NCBI RefSeq assembly: GCF_014203225.1
Contig: NZ_JACHIO010000005.1
Location: 62,001 to 126,000, forward strand
DNA length: 64,000 nt
Direction of reading: 5' to 3'
Origin: Granulicella mallensis
GTDB taxonomy: Bacteria; Acidobacteriota; Terriglobia; Terriglobales; Acidobacteriaceae
Part shown: positions 1 to 9,071 of the stretch, in pieces
Layout: each line of letters starts with the position of its first letter
How positions within the stretch are numbered: position 1 is the stretch's first letter
The notes under the pieces: model-generated
Told to the model about the DNA's origin: nothing
What the model saw: only the letters and a program-made list of their open reading frames with translations
Databases searched by the model: none
Made by a program: the position numbers and the translations under genes

Positions 1-834
1 GATGCGTCCAAGGGTAAGCTTGTCCTTTTCGAACTCATTCGCAGCGTTCGTCACCCGTTGTTCCGCTGTCTGGCGTTCCACCTGCGCCCTGATGGCATCG
101 ATCTCCGGCGAGACCTCAGATCGGTACTGATTCGAAACCTGCGAGTCGAGTTCCTTGGAAGACGCAAGCTGTGCCTTTGCAGTTTCTAGTCTGGCTTTGC
201 TTGCTACCACCTGGAAAAAGGCCAGCCCAACAGCGAAGACGACTACATCCCGCGAGTCTTTGGTGTTCAAGAGCGAGGCGTTTTCTAAAATTTTCTGAGA
301 GCGATACCGATCCTGAAGCTCAAGACTGTAGAGGGACTGAGTTGCACTGATCCGAGCGTCCTGGAAGCCAAATGCGCCTGACGTAGGTGGAATTGTAAAT
401 CCCCCGATTGGAGGTAGCTTGAGTCCTATCTCCGAGTAGGAGATGTTTTCATAAGCCTGTTGCGCCCTCGCATTGATGTTAGGCAAGAGAGCGGCCAGGG
501 CCCGAAGCCTCTGGGCTCGCACCGCGGCGTCCGCCTGAATACTATCAATGAGTCCCAGGTTGTACTTCAGACCTCGACCTACAGCTTGTTGCAGTGTGAA
601 GCTGAGAGTTTCACTCGTCACAGGCCCAGTTGGGACACTGCCCAGATATGGGTTCTGGTTTTGCGTCTCGCGAGCACTTGGATTGGTGGTACTTGTGGAA
701 GGATTAATGGGGCGCGGCGTCGCGATCGAACCTTGATTACCATCCGTCAACACCTGCCCATCAGCATAACCGCCTAGAGCCCCCATGCAAATCGCATATA
801 GGAGAGTTGTGTAAGCTATCTTTCCGATTTCCAC
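1..834 (-). CDS. TolC-family outer-membrane efflux protein (3' end outside window)
   Basis: N-terminal 278 codons of a TolC/OEP-type protein that continues beyond the left edge. I chose a GTG start because AAGGAGG lies 6 bases upstream (841-847). The first ~23 residues look like a signal peptide (hydrophobic YTTLLYAICMGALGG). A Ser/Thr/Pro/Asn-rich linker follows, then helical coiled-coil sequence typical of TolC, with LSFTLQQAVGRGLKYNL near residue 65, LPNINARA near 100, and EKDKLTLGRI at the edge, resembling the family's LaRLiGLp repeat motif. TolC proteins form trimeric outer-membrane exit ducts for RND or ABC pumps; which pump it serves cannot be seen here. It is transcribed in the same direction as the aldehyde dehydrogenase gene, 198 bases downstream of it, and probably has its own promoter. 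Confidence 0.85.
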   Translation of the reverse strand, partial: MEIGKIAYTTLLYAICMGALGGYADGQVLTDGNQGSIATPRPINPSTSTTNPSARETQNQNPYLGSVPTGPVTSETLSFTLQQAVGRGLKYNLGLIDSIQADAAVRAQRLRALAALLPNINARAQQAYENISYSEIGLKLPPIGGFTIPPTSGAFGFQDARISATQSLYSLELQDRYRSQKILENASLLNTKDSRDVVVFAVGLAFFQVVASKARLETAKAQLASSKELDSQVSNQYRSEVSPEIDAIRAQVERQTAEQRVTNAANEFEKDKLTLGRI

Positions 835-1032
835 GGTAGTCCTCCTTCAACGTCGCATCGGCGCTCTCGAAGGAGTTCGGATGTGATTCCGTAGCCGATA
901 ACATTGAATCCCGTCCGTCAGACTTTGCGTATGACACTGCTGAGCTAATTGCGTTCCGCACTGGATAAATGTGCCCCAGTCCTCGGCTTCCCACTCTTGC
1001 CTGCAAGCGGAGGACTGGACATGGACAACGCG

Positions 1033-2421
1033 TTACTCTTCCGGGTATTCAGCCCACTGAGAGAGCTGTTCGACCTTTTCCGCTGTATAGGGTGGAAAAA
1101 GATGTTCGATTGCGACATCCGGCGGGGATATCAGGATTGACTTCGCGTGTGTTAACGCGTCGAATCCAGCTTTCCCATAGTAGTGTCCGATTCCCGAATT
1201 ACCAACGCCACCGAAGGGCATGGTGTCGATGAACAGATGGACATTTACTTGATTAATCGCTCCACCACCAAAGGATAGATCTGTGAGGAATCGGTCCTTC
1301 GTCGATTGATCGTTACTGAAGAGAAATGCCGCCAGGGGCTTAGGGCGTTTCTTTACCTCTCGAATGGCCTCATCAAAATCGCTATAGCTCAAAACAGGAA
1401 GGATAGGACCGAATATCTCTTCCTTCATGATTTCGTCATCCCAGGTTACGGGAAAGAGAATAGTTGGTTCCACGTAGTGCGCTTCGGGATCGGTCGCCCC
1501 TCCTGATAGAACTGTCGATTTCTTTATAAGAGAAGTGAGCCTTTCCGCTGCTTTTTTACTTATGATGCGCGAATAGTCCACGTTGCTTTTGGGGTCATTG
1601 CCGTAGAGTTCGACAACAGCTTTCTTCGCTTCAGCGAGGAACTCCTGGAGAACTGACTCATGAACATAAGCGTACCCAGGTGATGTGCACCATTGCCCAC
1701 CCCAAGCCGTTGCTCCCCATACAACTTTCTTTGCCGCATCCTTTAGATTAGCCGTTGGCTCAATGAAGGCTGGATTCTGACCGCCTAGCTCTAAAATCAC
1801 GGGCGTCAGGTTCTCGGCGGCAGCTCGCATGATCACTTTCCCCACAGGGACGCTACCTGTAAAGAAAATAAAATCATAAGGGAGTTTAAGAAGCTCAGTA
1901 ATCTCTTCTCGAGAGCCGCTAACAGTGGTCACTGCTTCTGGTTCGAAGTACTTGGGAACAAGGTCCGCCAGCAAAGCACTAGTCGCTACATTTGCCTCGG
2001 CGAGCTTGAGAATGCACGTATTTCCAGCTGATAATGCCCCGATTGCGGGATCAAAGAGAAGAATAAGCGGACCATTCGACGGTCCAATAATAAGCGAAAC
2101 GCCATAGGGCTCCCTCAACACTACAGCGGTATGCCCCGATGCCGCGAGAGCCGTAGGAATCACCACAGATTCCGGCCTCATCCATGATTTCAAGTGAGAT
2201 CTGGTGGATTTTATGATGTTGAGAGGTGCGGCGACTTCAAAAACATGTTCCGGCACTGCGGTCTTGAAATCCTTACATACAGCTTGACGAAATGCATCCA
2301 CGTTCTCACTCAACATCTTTTCAAGACGACCTAATTGCTCGATTCGCCATTCATAGGATTTGGTGACGTTTGTATCGAAATAAGCCTTCTGTTTATCGAA
2401 AATAGCCTGAAACTTGTTCAT
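1033..2421 (-). CDS. Aldehyde dehydrogenase, class 3 / coniferyl-aldehyde-dehydrogenase-like
   Basis: 462 residues, the length of the short ALDH3 branch, oxidising aldehydes to acids with NAD(P). Visible family marks are the cofactor-loop motif FFTGSVPVGK (about 186-195), general-base Glu211 in LELGGQNP and nucleophile Cys245 in GGQWCTSPGY. The C-terminus has the ALDH3-type PFGGVGNSGIGHYYGKAGFDALTH segment, split here as PFGGVGNSG plus GHYYGK. Start ATG is preceded by GGGGAAGG. No signal peptide is seen, so it is cytoplasmic. The closest named relatives I can suggest are coniferyl aldehyde or fatty aldehyde dehydrogenases; the substrate cannot be settled from sequence. It is divergent from the porin gene across an 800-base gap and upstream of the tolC-like gene. 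Confidence 0.88.
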   Translation of the reverse strand: MNKFQAIFDKQKAYFDTNVTKSYEWRIEQLGRLEKMLSENVDAFRQAVCKDFKTAVPEHVFEVAAPLNIIKSTRSHLKSWMRPESVVIPTALAASGHTAVVLREPYGVSLIIGPSNGPLILLFDPAIGALSAGNTCILKLAEANVATSALLADLVPKYFEPEAVTTVSGSREEITELLKLPYDFIFFTGSVPVGKVIMRAAAENLTPVILELGGQNPAFIEPTANLKDAAKKVVWGATAWGGQWCTSPGYAYVHESVLQEFLAEAKKAVVELYGNDPKSNVDYSRIISKKAAERLTSLIKKSTVLSGGATDPEAHYVEPTILFPVTWDDEIMKEEIFGPILPVLSYSDFDEAIREVKKRPKPLAAFLFSNDQSTKDRFLTDLSFGGGAINQVNVHLFIDTMPFGGVGNSGIGHYYGKAGFDALTHAKSILISPPDVAIEHLFPPYTAEKVEQLSQWAEYPEE

Positions 2422-3235
2422 ATGCCTTCCCCTCGTGCAAGTTACTTTCTATGTCAGTTCTGGATGAAAGCCTGCAACACAATGTTTCCTTGCGGAGGTA
2501 GACACGCCGGGACGCGATGCTTGCAGAGATAAACTTCATTTGAAGGAATTCTATGAGGATAGATTCGTAAACGTCTTTCATATTTCGCCGACATTTTTTC
2601 TTATCGCACGGTAGAGTACGGAGGGGACAGGTCGATGGCGTGATATGCGTACTTCAGGTGTGGGAGCGACATGGCTTTGAAGCGTCGTTTTATGGATAGG
2701 CTTCGGATGCGACACTAAATGTTTTTATAGCTATTGCGGACTAAGCTCCCTATCTCATATCCAATCGTGCATTTTGAATGATTGACAGTGCATTTCTGGA
2801 AGATATCGACATCCGCTCACCCTAAAGTGATAGGCAGGCAACAATCGCCATCGTGTTGCTGCCAGTGACGTGCGAAGTCACGTTGAAAAACAACGTGAGC
2901 TCATCCCTCTCTAATAGTCATTCGGCAGCACGCGGGCTCATACCGGTTCCCCGCGGTATAGATCGACGCGGAATGGACCATGAAAACGTTGGCGAATCTT
3001 GTCATCACAGCCACGGAGGCCGCTAGGTGCACTGAATCGAAACGTTCGAAGGTACGCCAGTTAATGGGACGACATGCTCTGATCTCTGAAGAAATCGGAA
3101 GGCATTATTAACGACGCCGGGGGAAAACGCACGAGCGCGAGGGCGATGAGTTTTCACCCGCTGGTTTGTCCCCCGTCCGGATCGAAATATTGATCAAACC
3201 ATGCCTACACGAGTTATGGATCCTGGAGGTGCTGT
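2422..3235. other. Long intergenic region between divergent genes
   Basis: About 810 bases separate the divergent aldehyde dehydrogenase and porin genes. No convincing gene is visible. A 43-codon open frame (2979-3110) starts with ATG but lacks a clear ribosome binding site and resembles nothing I know. The stretch carries an 18-base sequence repeated exactly at 22308-22325 (annotated separately). Promoters for both flanking genes must lie here, but I cannot place them. Confidence 0.6.
2596..2613 (+). repeat. 18-bp direct repeat, copy 1
   Basis: TTTTCTTATCGCACGGTA occurs here and, identically and in the same orientation, at 22308-22325. Both copies are preceded by GACA, with two extra T residues in this copy. 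The core TTATCG-CA-CGGTAA-like arrangement is an imperfect palindrome, as in many tyrosine-recombinase core sites. No integrase gene lies between the copies. It could be an attachment-site pair, the end of a lost element, or a dispersed genomic repeat. Confidence 0.55.
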
Positions 3236-5014
3236 ATGAATTCGATCTTAAAGTTTTTCATTGCCTTTGTTCTATTCTCGGGCACCACCGTCATCGTTCA
3301 AGCACAATCAAATGCGACGGCCCAGCGGCAGCTTTCATCGGTCCATCGCAGAGTGCCCCCAACAAGAGCCACTCGCTCCATAGAAGTCCAGATCCAGCAG
3401 ATGCGCGAGGACCTGCAAAGCCAAATTGACGAACTTAAAGTTGAACTTGCCGCGAAGGATGAGCAAATCGAGGCGTTGAAGACCCAGACACTGAATGCCC
3501 AGCAGACGACCGCAAAAGCTTCCACTAACATTCACGACATTGACAGCACACTTCGGCAGAACACAACCAAGATCGATGGCCTTCAAGCTACGGCAACCGA
3601 TCTTCGTGAAAAAGACGTCATCGTAAGCGACAGCATCCAGCAGGTTCGAGAGGATCAGAAAGCTCTTCAAAAGAGCATCGATGAACCAGCCGCGTTGCGG
3701 TACAAGGGCATTACGATTACTCCTGGAGGTTTCCTGGCCGGTGAAAGCATATGGCGTCAAAGAGCAATGAATGACGACATCTATACCTCCTTCAACACGA
3801 CGCCTTACATGAACTCCGGAGAAGCACACACCAGCGAATGGGTGCCCAGCGCTCGGGCAACCCGTCTTTCCACGCTCTTCAGCGGCAAAGCTCCGTTCGG
3901 AACAGTGAGTGGATTCTTCGAGGGAGACTTCTTGTCCGCCGGCATTACCTCGAACAATCTCCAAAGCAATAGCTACACACTTAGAGTACGGCAGGCATGG
4001 GGGCAGGCGACTTTTGGCCATCTGAAGTTCACCGGCGGCCAGATGTGGACTCTTCTCACCGAAGACAAGAAAACAATCGATCCCGGGTCGGAATGGGCTC
4101 CCCTCATCTTCGATCAAAACCTGCACGTCGGGGATACCTATCTTAGGCAGGCTGGCTTCAGGCTCCAAGATTCGTTCACTCCGAAGCTTACACTTGCAGT
4201 GGCACTCGAGAATTCTCAGTATCAATTCAGCGCCTCGAACGCATCAGCCAATTTTTTCTTTGGAAATCCGGGTGCGCTGGGCGGTCTCAATAATTCCAGT
4301 GCAAACTATACGAATCAGGTAGCACCCGATGTCCTGGTAAAAGGCAGCTACGAGCCACGCTTTGGACACTACGAGATCGGCGGCGTAGTGCGCTTCTTTC
4401 GGGATCGATATTACCCGGGTGCCACTGCGGCTGGAGCGCAGAATGATACCCGAGTTGGCGGAGGCTTCGTTGCTAACGCCCGCTTCCCGATTGCTCCCAA
4501 AGTTGAGATGGGCTTGCATGTAGTTGCTGGAGATGGTACGGGGCATTATGGCGTTTCCCTACTGCCTGACATTACCGTTCGTCCTAATGGCACACTCTCT
4601 CTGCTGCGCAATGCCCAGGGACTCTTTTCTCTTGAGTATCATCCGACGAAGAAACTCGACATCTTTGGGTATGCAGGCTCTGAATATGTTCAGCGTACCT
4701 TCTATGTCAGCAGTGATGGAACTCTTGTAGGCTATGCTCCTCCGAATGCCAACAATACGGGCTGCAACCTCGAAGCTGTGCCGACAGCAGGTACCGGTTT
4801 TGCTCCGGGTGCCAGTCCTTGTCTTGGAGCGACCCGAGATATCTCCCAATTCTCAGGAGGCTGGGTATATCGCATCTACAACGGATCTGCGGGCATACTT
4901 CAATATGGGGTAGCCTACAGCTATCTCACTCGCGACGGATGGTCCGGGGTTGGCGGCGCCCCTAAGGCGACTAATAACTTCGTCTACACGAGTTTCCGCT
5001 ATTACATTCCTTAG
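3236..5014 (+). CDS. Outer-membrane porin with N-terminal coiled coil (DcaP-like)
   Basis: 592 residues. A signal peptide (FFIAFVLFSGTTVIVQAQ) is followed by a basic stretch and a heptad-rich coiled coil at about 50-145 (QMREDLQSQIDELKVELAAK region). From about 160 on, alternating polar/aromatic strands typical of a beta barrel run to a C-terminal tail ending RYYIP. This architecture fits trimeric porins of the DcaP / OprP-like group, which pass small organic anions or peptides through the outer membrane. Start ATG has GGAGGT 5 bases upstream. A Cys-containing loop (NTGCNLEAVP...SPCLGATRD) near 505-535 may form an extracellular disulfide. It stands alone, divergent from the aldehyde dehydrogenase gene; substrate unknown. 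Confidence 0.75.
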   Translation: MNSILKFFIAFVLFSGTTVIVQAQSNATAQRQLSSVHRRVPPTRATRSIEVQIQQMREDLQSQIDELKVELAAKDEQIEALKTQTLNAQQTTAKASTNIHDIDSTLRQNTTKIDGLQATATDLREKDVIVSDSIQQVREDQKALQKSIDEPAALRYKGITITPGGFLAGESIWRQRAMNDDIYTSFNTTPYMNSGEAHTSEWVPSARATRLSTLFSGKAPFGTVSGFFEGDFLSAGITSNNLQSNSYTLRVRQAWGQATFGHLKFTGGQMWTLLTEDKKTIDPGSEWAPLIFDQNLHVGDTYLRQAGFRLQDSFTPKLTLAVALENSQYQFSASNASANFFFGNPGALGGLNNSSANYTNQVAPDVLVKGSYEPRFGHYEIGGVVRFFRDRYYPGATAAGAQNDTRVGGGFVANARFPIAPKVEMGLHVVAGDGTGHYGVSLLPDITVRPNGTLSLLRNAQGLFSLEYHPTKKLDIFGYAGSEYVQRTFYVSSDGTLVGYAPPNANNTGCNLEAVPTAGTGFAPGASPCLGATRDISQFSGGWVYRIYNGSAGILQYGVAYSYLTRDGWSGVGGAPKATNNFVYTSFRYYIP

Positions 5015-5074
5015 GACACAGGCGGTAAACAAAAAGGGCCTGCCGACCGGCAACCCCTTACACAGGACAAACTC

Positions 5075-5400
5075 TCAAAAGCTAGACGGCTTTCTCCTTC
5101 TTCGTGCCTTTGGATGTAACCTTCGCAAAGCTCTTCCTTCGGTGCGCACAACACGTATGTCTTCGGCGCGACGAAGACATGCGGTAAGCAGATTCCCGAT
5201 GGGGTCGCTGTCTTTAGCCTTCTTGATGCCGTGCTGCCGGGCAACAATACTCAGACTGTTCTCGTCCAGCAGCGCGGCTAGCCGCTCTACCACGAAGAGT
5301 AGGTCACGTTTCATCAGACAAACTGGGACGGCTGCGCTGATCTACACGAGCTTGGGTTTAGCCGAGGCGGTCTTCGTTACGTGGGCATCCACCTTCGCCC
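5075..5400 (-). pseudogene. Fragment of an unidentified conserved gene
   Basis: On the minus strand an open frame starting at 5314 encodes KRDLLFVVERLAALLDE followed by NSLSIVARQHGIKKAKD, which has the composition of a real helical protein rather than of noise. The same frame continues upstream (about 5365-5400) as AKVDAHVTKTASAKPKLV, but a TAG stop separates the two pieces. After LLTACLRRAED the frame turns Arg-rich and seems shifted. The pattern faintly recalls C-terminal parts of ParB-like partition proteins, but I do not claim the family. Best read as a decayed gene in the gap between the porin and araC-type genes. Confidence 0.35.
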
Positions 5401-5474
5401 GGTAGCAACTTTGATTTGGTCGCGGAAGACTCACTTCATTCGTTATAATCTTTTCGCGTTACCAGAGAAATAAG

Positions 5475-6452
5475 TCAACGAACATGTTTTCGCCAGTTAG
5501 CGGGAGTGCTTCCAACAATGCTCTTGAACACAACTGTGAAATGGGCCTGTGTCCCGAATGCAAGGTTCAATGCGACGTCAACGACCGATATTGAAGGATC
5601 TCGAAGCAAAGTCTGCGAATGAGCGACCTTGCGACGCAAGACATACTGGTTCGGAGTATAGCCAGTTGCCGCCCGGAATTGGGCTGCAAAATGCATCCGC
5701 GAGAGACCCACAGCGTTGCTCAACTCTATCAGGTAGATCGGTCTAAATAGATTAGCCTCGATATAGTCGATCGCTCGATTAAGCCTCCACTTTGCTAGTG
5801 CTGATGGCTCTTTGTCGAAAACTTGCAGATGCATTTTCTTTGAATCCAGCGCAATGAGGCGAGATGCAAGAGCTAAACTTATGCCGTCAAGAAACAATGG
5901 TCCAACAGAATTGTTTTCATCATCGACGTCGATAAGCATTCGGACAAGACGGTTGAGTATGCGGTCGCCCGTGCTTTTGGTCGGTGAGCAAATCAATTCT
6001 GCGTTTGGGCGCCGGCCATAAGCCGCCTCATAACATTCGGAAATCAATGATTGAGGGAGATACACCCGAAAGCTTGTGGAACTTCCATAATAAATTGCAT
6101 GCGCTTGTTGAAACGGCTCTTTGATCCATAGCGAGTTCAATGGTACTTGACCTTCAAAAAATGGCTTGCCACCAAAAAACCATTTGCCACGTGGTGAACC
6201 AATGAAAAACGTGAGCACATAAGAGTTGTCACCGCCGCTGGAGGAGAGTTCAATCGGCCAGGAACCTGCTGGCGTCAGCCAACGAGTGAGTGCCACCTGT
6301 GAATCAGAATGGGGAGAAACGAATTCACATTGGGGGCGATTGAACCATTCCAATTCGGACCGAATCAATCGAGTACAAGGACGAAACGTCGAGTCATCTT
6401 CGTCGCGGTACTCCGATCGATCAAGTTGCGTGAGGGGCAATTGCGAGTTCAC
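5475..6452 (-). CDS. AraC-family transcriptional regulator
   Basis: 325 residues. The N-terminal ~210 residues form a ligand-sensing region without a confident family match. The last ~100 residues are a classic AraC/XylS double helix-turn-helix: first HTH around LSNAVGLSRMHFAAQFRAAT, second around VALNLAFGTQAHFTVVFKSI, ending VGSTPANWRK. I used the GTG at 6452 because GGAGGAGG lies 6 bases upstream. It is divergent from a second AraC gene over a 503-base gap. Such paired regulators often control a neighbouring catabolic gene, but no obvious target sits beside it; the ligand is unknown. Confidence 0.88.
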   Translation of the reverse strand: MNSQLPLTQLDRSEYRDEDDSTFRPCTRLIRSELEWFNRPQCEFVSPHSDSQVALTRWLTPAGSWPIELSSSGGDNSYVLTFFIGSPRGKWFFGGKPFFEGQVPLNSLWIKEPFQQAHAIYYGSSTSFRVYLPQSLISECYEAAYGRRPNAELICSPTKSTGDRILNRLVRMLIDVDDENNSVGPLFLDGISLALASRLIALDSKKMHLQVFDKEPSALAKWRLNRAIDYIEANLFRPIYLIELSNAVGLSRMHFAAQFRAATGYTPNQYVLRRKVAHSQTLLRDPSISVVDVALNLAFGTQAHFTVVFKSIVGSTPANWRKHVR

Positions 6453-6955
6453 AAACTCCTCCTCCGAATAGCCGAAGCATAGATAAAAACGTTAGGCCCA
6501 ATCGAATTTTGTGAGAGCGATAGTGTTAAACCGCTTCCGTTTCGTCTGTCGTTCAACTTATCGGATCTGTCTAATATGGTTGGCTCCAAAGAACCGTTCC
6601 TATACAAATCTTCCGTTTTAATTGGGGATGATCCATTGCCGACCGACACATCTACTATCGAAGCGACCCTGTATCGGGCAGCTACAAACTGTTTGGAATC
6701 ATATAATTACGGTCTGCGAGGGTCGCATTATCTCTCGATAATTGCGTGATGGCAAAAGGTCGCATACACAGTGAAATCTCGAATCTCATTTCGAGGTACG
6801 TGGGCCATTTCCAATACAGCAGGCTCCAGAATCAGAACTGCACGAATCCCGATATAATCTCCGCAGCGTGATACAGCGCATTCCTCCACGCGAGCTGTCT
6901 TTGTGCCTGGAGGAACAATCTCATAAAACTCACGATTAGCTCCGACATTTTACGG
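6453..6955. other. Divergent intergenic region between two araC-type genes
   Basis: 503 bases with no supported gene. It must contain the promoters of both regulators. GGAGGAA at 6910-6915 looks like a ribosome binding site but is not followed by a standard start codon in the frame of the downstream gene; the nearest triplets in frame are ATA and ATT. Confidence 0.5.
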
Positions 6956-7906
6956 TTGGGTAGAGTCTCCCTTGAGGATTGGCGCGCCCGCTCTTCGAGG
7001 GCCACACGCATCGTTGTGCCGGGGGTTACAGTAGTCCGTGAAGGGTGTGCAGAGCCTCTTTTGGACGCTCTTCCGACTTTGTCTAGTACCGCTATACAGT
7101 GGCAGGGCTTGGCACTGGAATGTTATACGACCCCACCAATACTGGTATCTCGCCATCAACATCCCGAGCATTTCATGCACATGGTATTACGCGGGGTCGT
7201 CAAGTACGAGGCGGCAACCGGAGGGAGAAATCTTCGGTTCACATCTCACCCTGGTCAGGTTTTTCTGTTGCCCAGAGGCACTGTAGATGAAATCAACTGG
7301 TTTGGGGAAACTGAGCGACTGGCAGTTGCGATTCACCCGTGTTTGCTTACAAATGCTTTAGAAGAAACCGCACACGAAGTCGATATTGAATTGATGGAAC
7401 GTTGGGGACTGAGCGATCCACATATTTCAATGCTGCTGTCAGAAATGCAATCCGACCTTGTCGAGAATTCTCCGGCGGGGATTATTTATGGAGAATCGCT
7501 TGCCAATGCCTTGGCAGTGTACCTTCTGAGTCGCTATGCCGTTTGGAAACGCACGCCTATTGCCTACAAAGGAGGCTTGTCCGGATATCGTCTGAAGCAG
7601 GTGCTCGACTACATCGCTGAAAACATGGGATCAGATTTAAGTTTGTCGCAACTGTCGGCGATTGCCGGCATGAGTCCACATTACTTTTCGGAATTATTCA
7701 AACAAAGTACTGGCTTTGCCCCGCATCGATACCTCGTTCAACAGAGGATCGAACATGCAAAGCGACACCTTTGCAACCCCAAGCTTAATATTCTGGATGC
7801 GGGATTAGAGGCCGGATTTCAAAATCCAAGCCATTTTGCTCGCGTATTTCGAAGAATCGTAGGCGTCAGCCCTTCATCTTTTCGCGCAAATTGCTTGCCC
7901 AAATAA
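6956..7906 (+). CDS. AraC-family transcriptional regulator with cupin-like N-terminus
   Basis: 316 residues. Residues about 55-120 resemble the AraC-type cupin sensor (HQHPEHFMHMVLRGVVKYE... PGQVFLLPRGTVDEINW). Residues about 215-312 are the double HTH, with LSQLSAIAGMSPHYFSELFK and the second helix pair ending SHFARVFRRIVGVSPSSFR. Start is uncertain: TTG at 6956 is the first standard start codon in a frame open from 6872, but it has no good ribosome binding site. It lies 54 bases upstream of the Nmad2 gene and may share its transcript. Target and ligand unknown. Confidence 0.85.
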   Translation: MGRVSLEDWRARSSRATRIVVPGVTVVREGCAEPLLDALPTLSSTAIQWQGLALECYTTPPILVSRHQHPEHFMHMVLRGVVKYEAATGGRNLRFTSHPGQVFLLPRGTVDEINWFGETERLAVAIHPCLLTNALEETAHEVDIELMERWGLSDPHISMLLSEMQSDLVENSPAGIIYGESLANALAVYLLSRYAVWKRTPIAYKGGLSGYRLKQVLDYIAENMGSDLSLSQLSAIAGMSPHYFSELFKQSTGFAPHRYLVQQRIEHAKRHLCNPKLNILDAGLEAGFQNPSHFARVFRRIVGVSPSSFRANCLPK

Positions 7907-7960
7907 CAGGGTCAGTAGTTCAAGAGAGTCCGCAAGTTTTCATAGAGAATTCTACCGAGA

Positions 7961-8638
7961 GTGCTATTGCGAACATACATATACAAGTTGACATCAGACA
8001 GAGGCGGCGCACCGTGCGCGCCGCCGTCTGCCGACGGACACCCGCTGCTCACATTATCAATCTGCAAGCCAGCGATTCGGCGCACGGCACAGCCCGGTGA
8101 TCGTATCGTTGGGATCACCAGCCGCGCCCTTGCCAATCGCGAGGAATACCCTCTTGGCGCCGTGATCTACGCCGCGGTCGTGTCACGCGTTCTCGACCCG
8201 CAGGACTACTATAGCTCTCGGGGAGAGTTTCGAAGCCGTCCGGACTGCCTCTACATTTTTCGCCGCACCACCGGAACGCTGCAACATACGGGCAGAACAG
8301 GTCTACATGCCGACCCTGCATATGCCGCGAGCGATGTCGGGCGTTATCCCTATTATCAAAATGCGCGAACCTTGTTATGTGAAGATTTTCGATACTTCGG
8401 CCCGCACGCTGTCCCCATTCCGAAGCGTTTATCCAACTTGATCTTGCTCGCCGACGCGCTCGGTCAAGGCCATCGTGTCGTTGAAGAAAAATCTTCCTTA
8501 CGCCCCGAACTCGATACGCTCTTTAAGTCGCTTTGGAAGCTTCCGACCAGCTTTACGCCCGCCCACGTGGAAGGAGAATTCTATGGCCACAGTCCGCGAT
8601 GCGCTTCATCGACCAAACTCACACGGACGACGGGCTAG
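7961..8638 (+). CDS. Nucleotide-modification-associated domain 2 (Nmad2)-type protein
   Basis: 225 residues from a GTG start. The first ~190 residues have the Nmad2 pattern as I know it: TYIYKLTSDRGGAP at the start, SICKPAIRRTAQPGDRIVGI, then LGAVIYAAVVSRVL, a DPQDYY segment, and NARTLLCEDFRYFGPHAVPIP near 130-150. Nmad2 was named from genome-context work linking it to DNA base hypermodification in phages and bacteria; its biochemistry is not settled. The C-terminal 35 residues look unrelated. Here it stands alone behind an AraC gene with no methylase or phage gene nearby. Codon use is more GC-rich than its neighbours, which could indicate transfer. Family call is from memory of the motif pattern. 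Confidence 0.62.
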   Translation: MLLRTYIYKLTSDRGGAPCAPPSADGHPLLTLSICKPAIRRTAQPGDRIVGITSRALANREEYPLGAVIYAAVVSRVLDPQDYYSSRGEFRSRPDCLYIFRRTTGTLQHTGRTGLHADPAYAASDVGRYPYYQNARTLLCEDFRYFGPHAVPIPKRLSNLILLADALGQGHRVVEEKSSLRPELDTLFKSLWKLPTSFTPAHVEGEFYGHSPRCASSTKLTRTTG

Positions 8639-8702
8639 CCGCGAATGGAACAGATCGAGTGAGATTCTAGTTTTCTCGCCATCAGATTCGCAACAGCTAA
8701 TT

Positions 8703-9017
8703 TCACGCTTTGCCATGCACAGCACTCCAAGAAGAATGGCAGGCATCACGAGAACATGAAATATCTTGGCACGGTTCAATCGTTCTTCTTTGCGAGATCG
8801 AAAGACTGAGATTTGGTGTTCTTGAAGTTTCAGCCACATCTGTTAAGTCTGCCGCGGAGCCAGCAAAATCGGCCAAAGGATGCCGCCATTCCTCTACGAT
8901 ATGCAACACCACCAACTTTGCCTGATAGTGCTCCGCCATTGACAGCGCATGGCGATAGGCTCTTACCGAGATTGCCGAGAAATCAACAGGACAAAGGATT
9001 AGTTTAATTTCCAGAAT
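8703..9017 (-). pseudogene. Truncated universal stress protein (UspA) remnant
   Basis: The frame reads ILEIKLILCPVDFS, ISVRAYRHALSMAEHYQ and KLVVLHIVEEWRHPL, the unmistakable N-terminal beta-alpha-beta of a UspA domain. There is no ATG, GTG or TTG at the expected start (only ATT or CTG after a purine-rich GAGGGGGAAGAGG), and an in-frame TAG lies just upstream. After about residue 55 similarity stops; the nucleotide-binding GxxG-S/T loop and the second half are missing before the stop at 8703. I read it as a decayed gene, although a CTG or ATT start cannot be excluded. Confidence 0.65.
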
Positions 9018-9071
9018 AGTACCTCTTCCCCCTCTCTCCTAGACGGTTTTGTCTGCAAATAGATCGCACTT

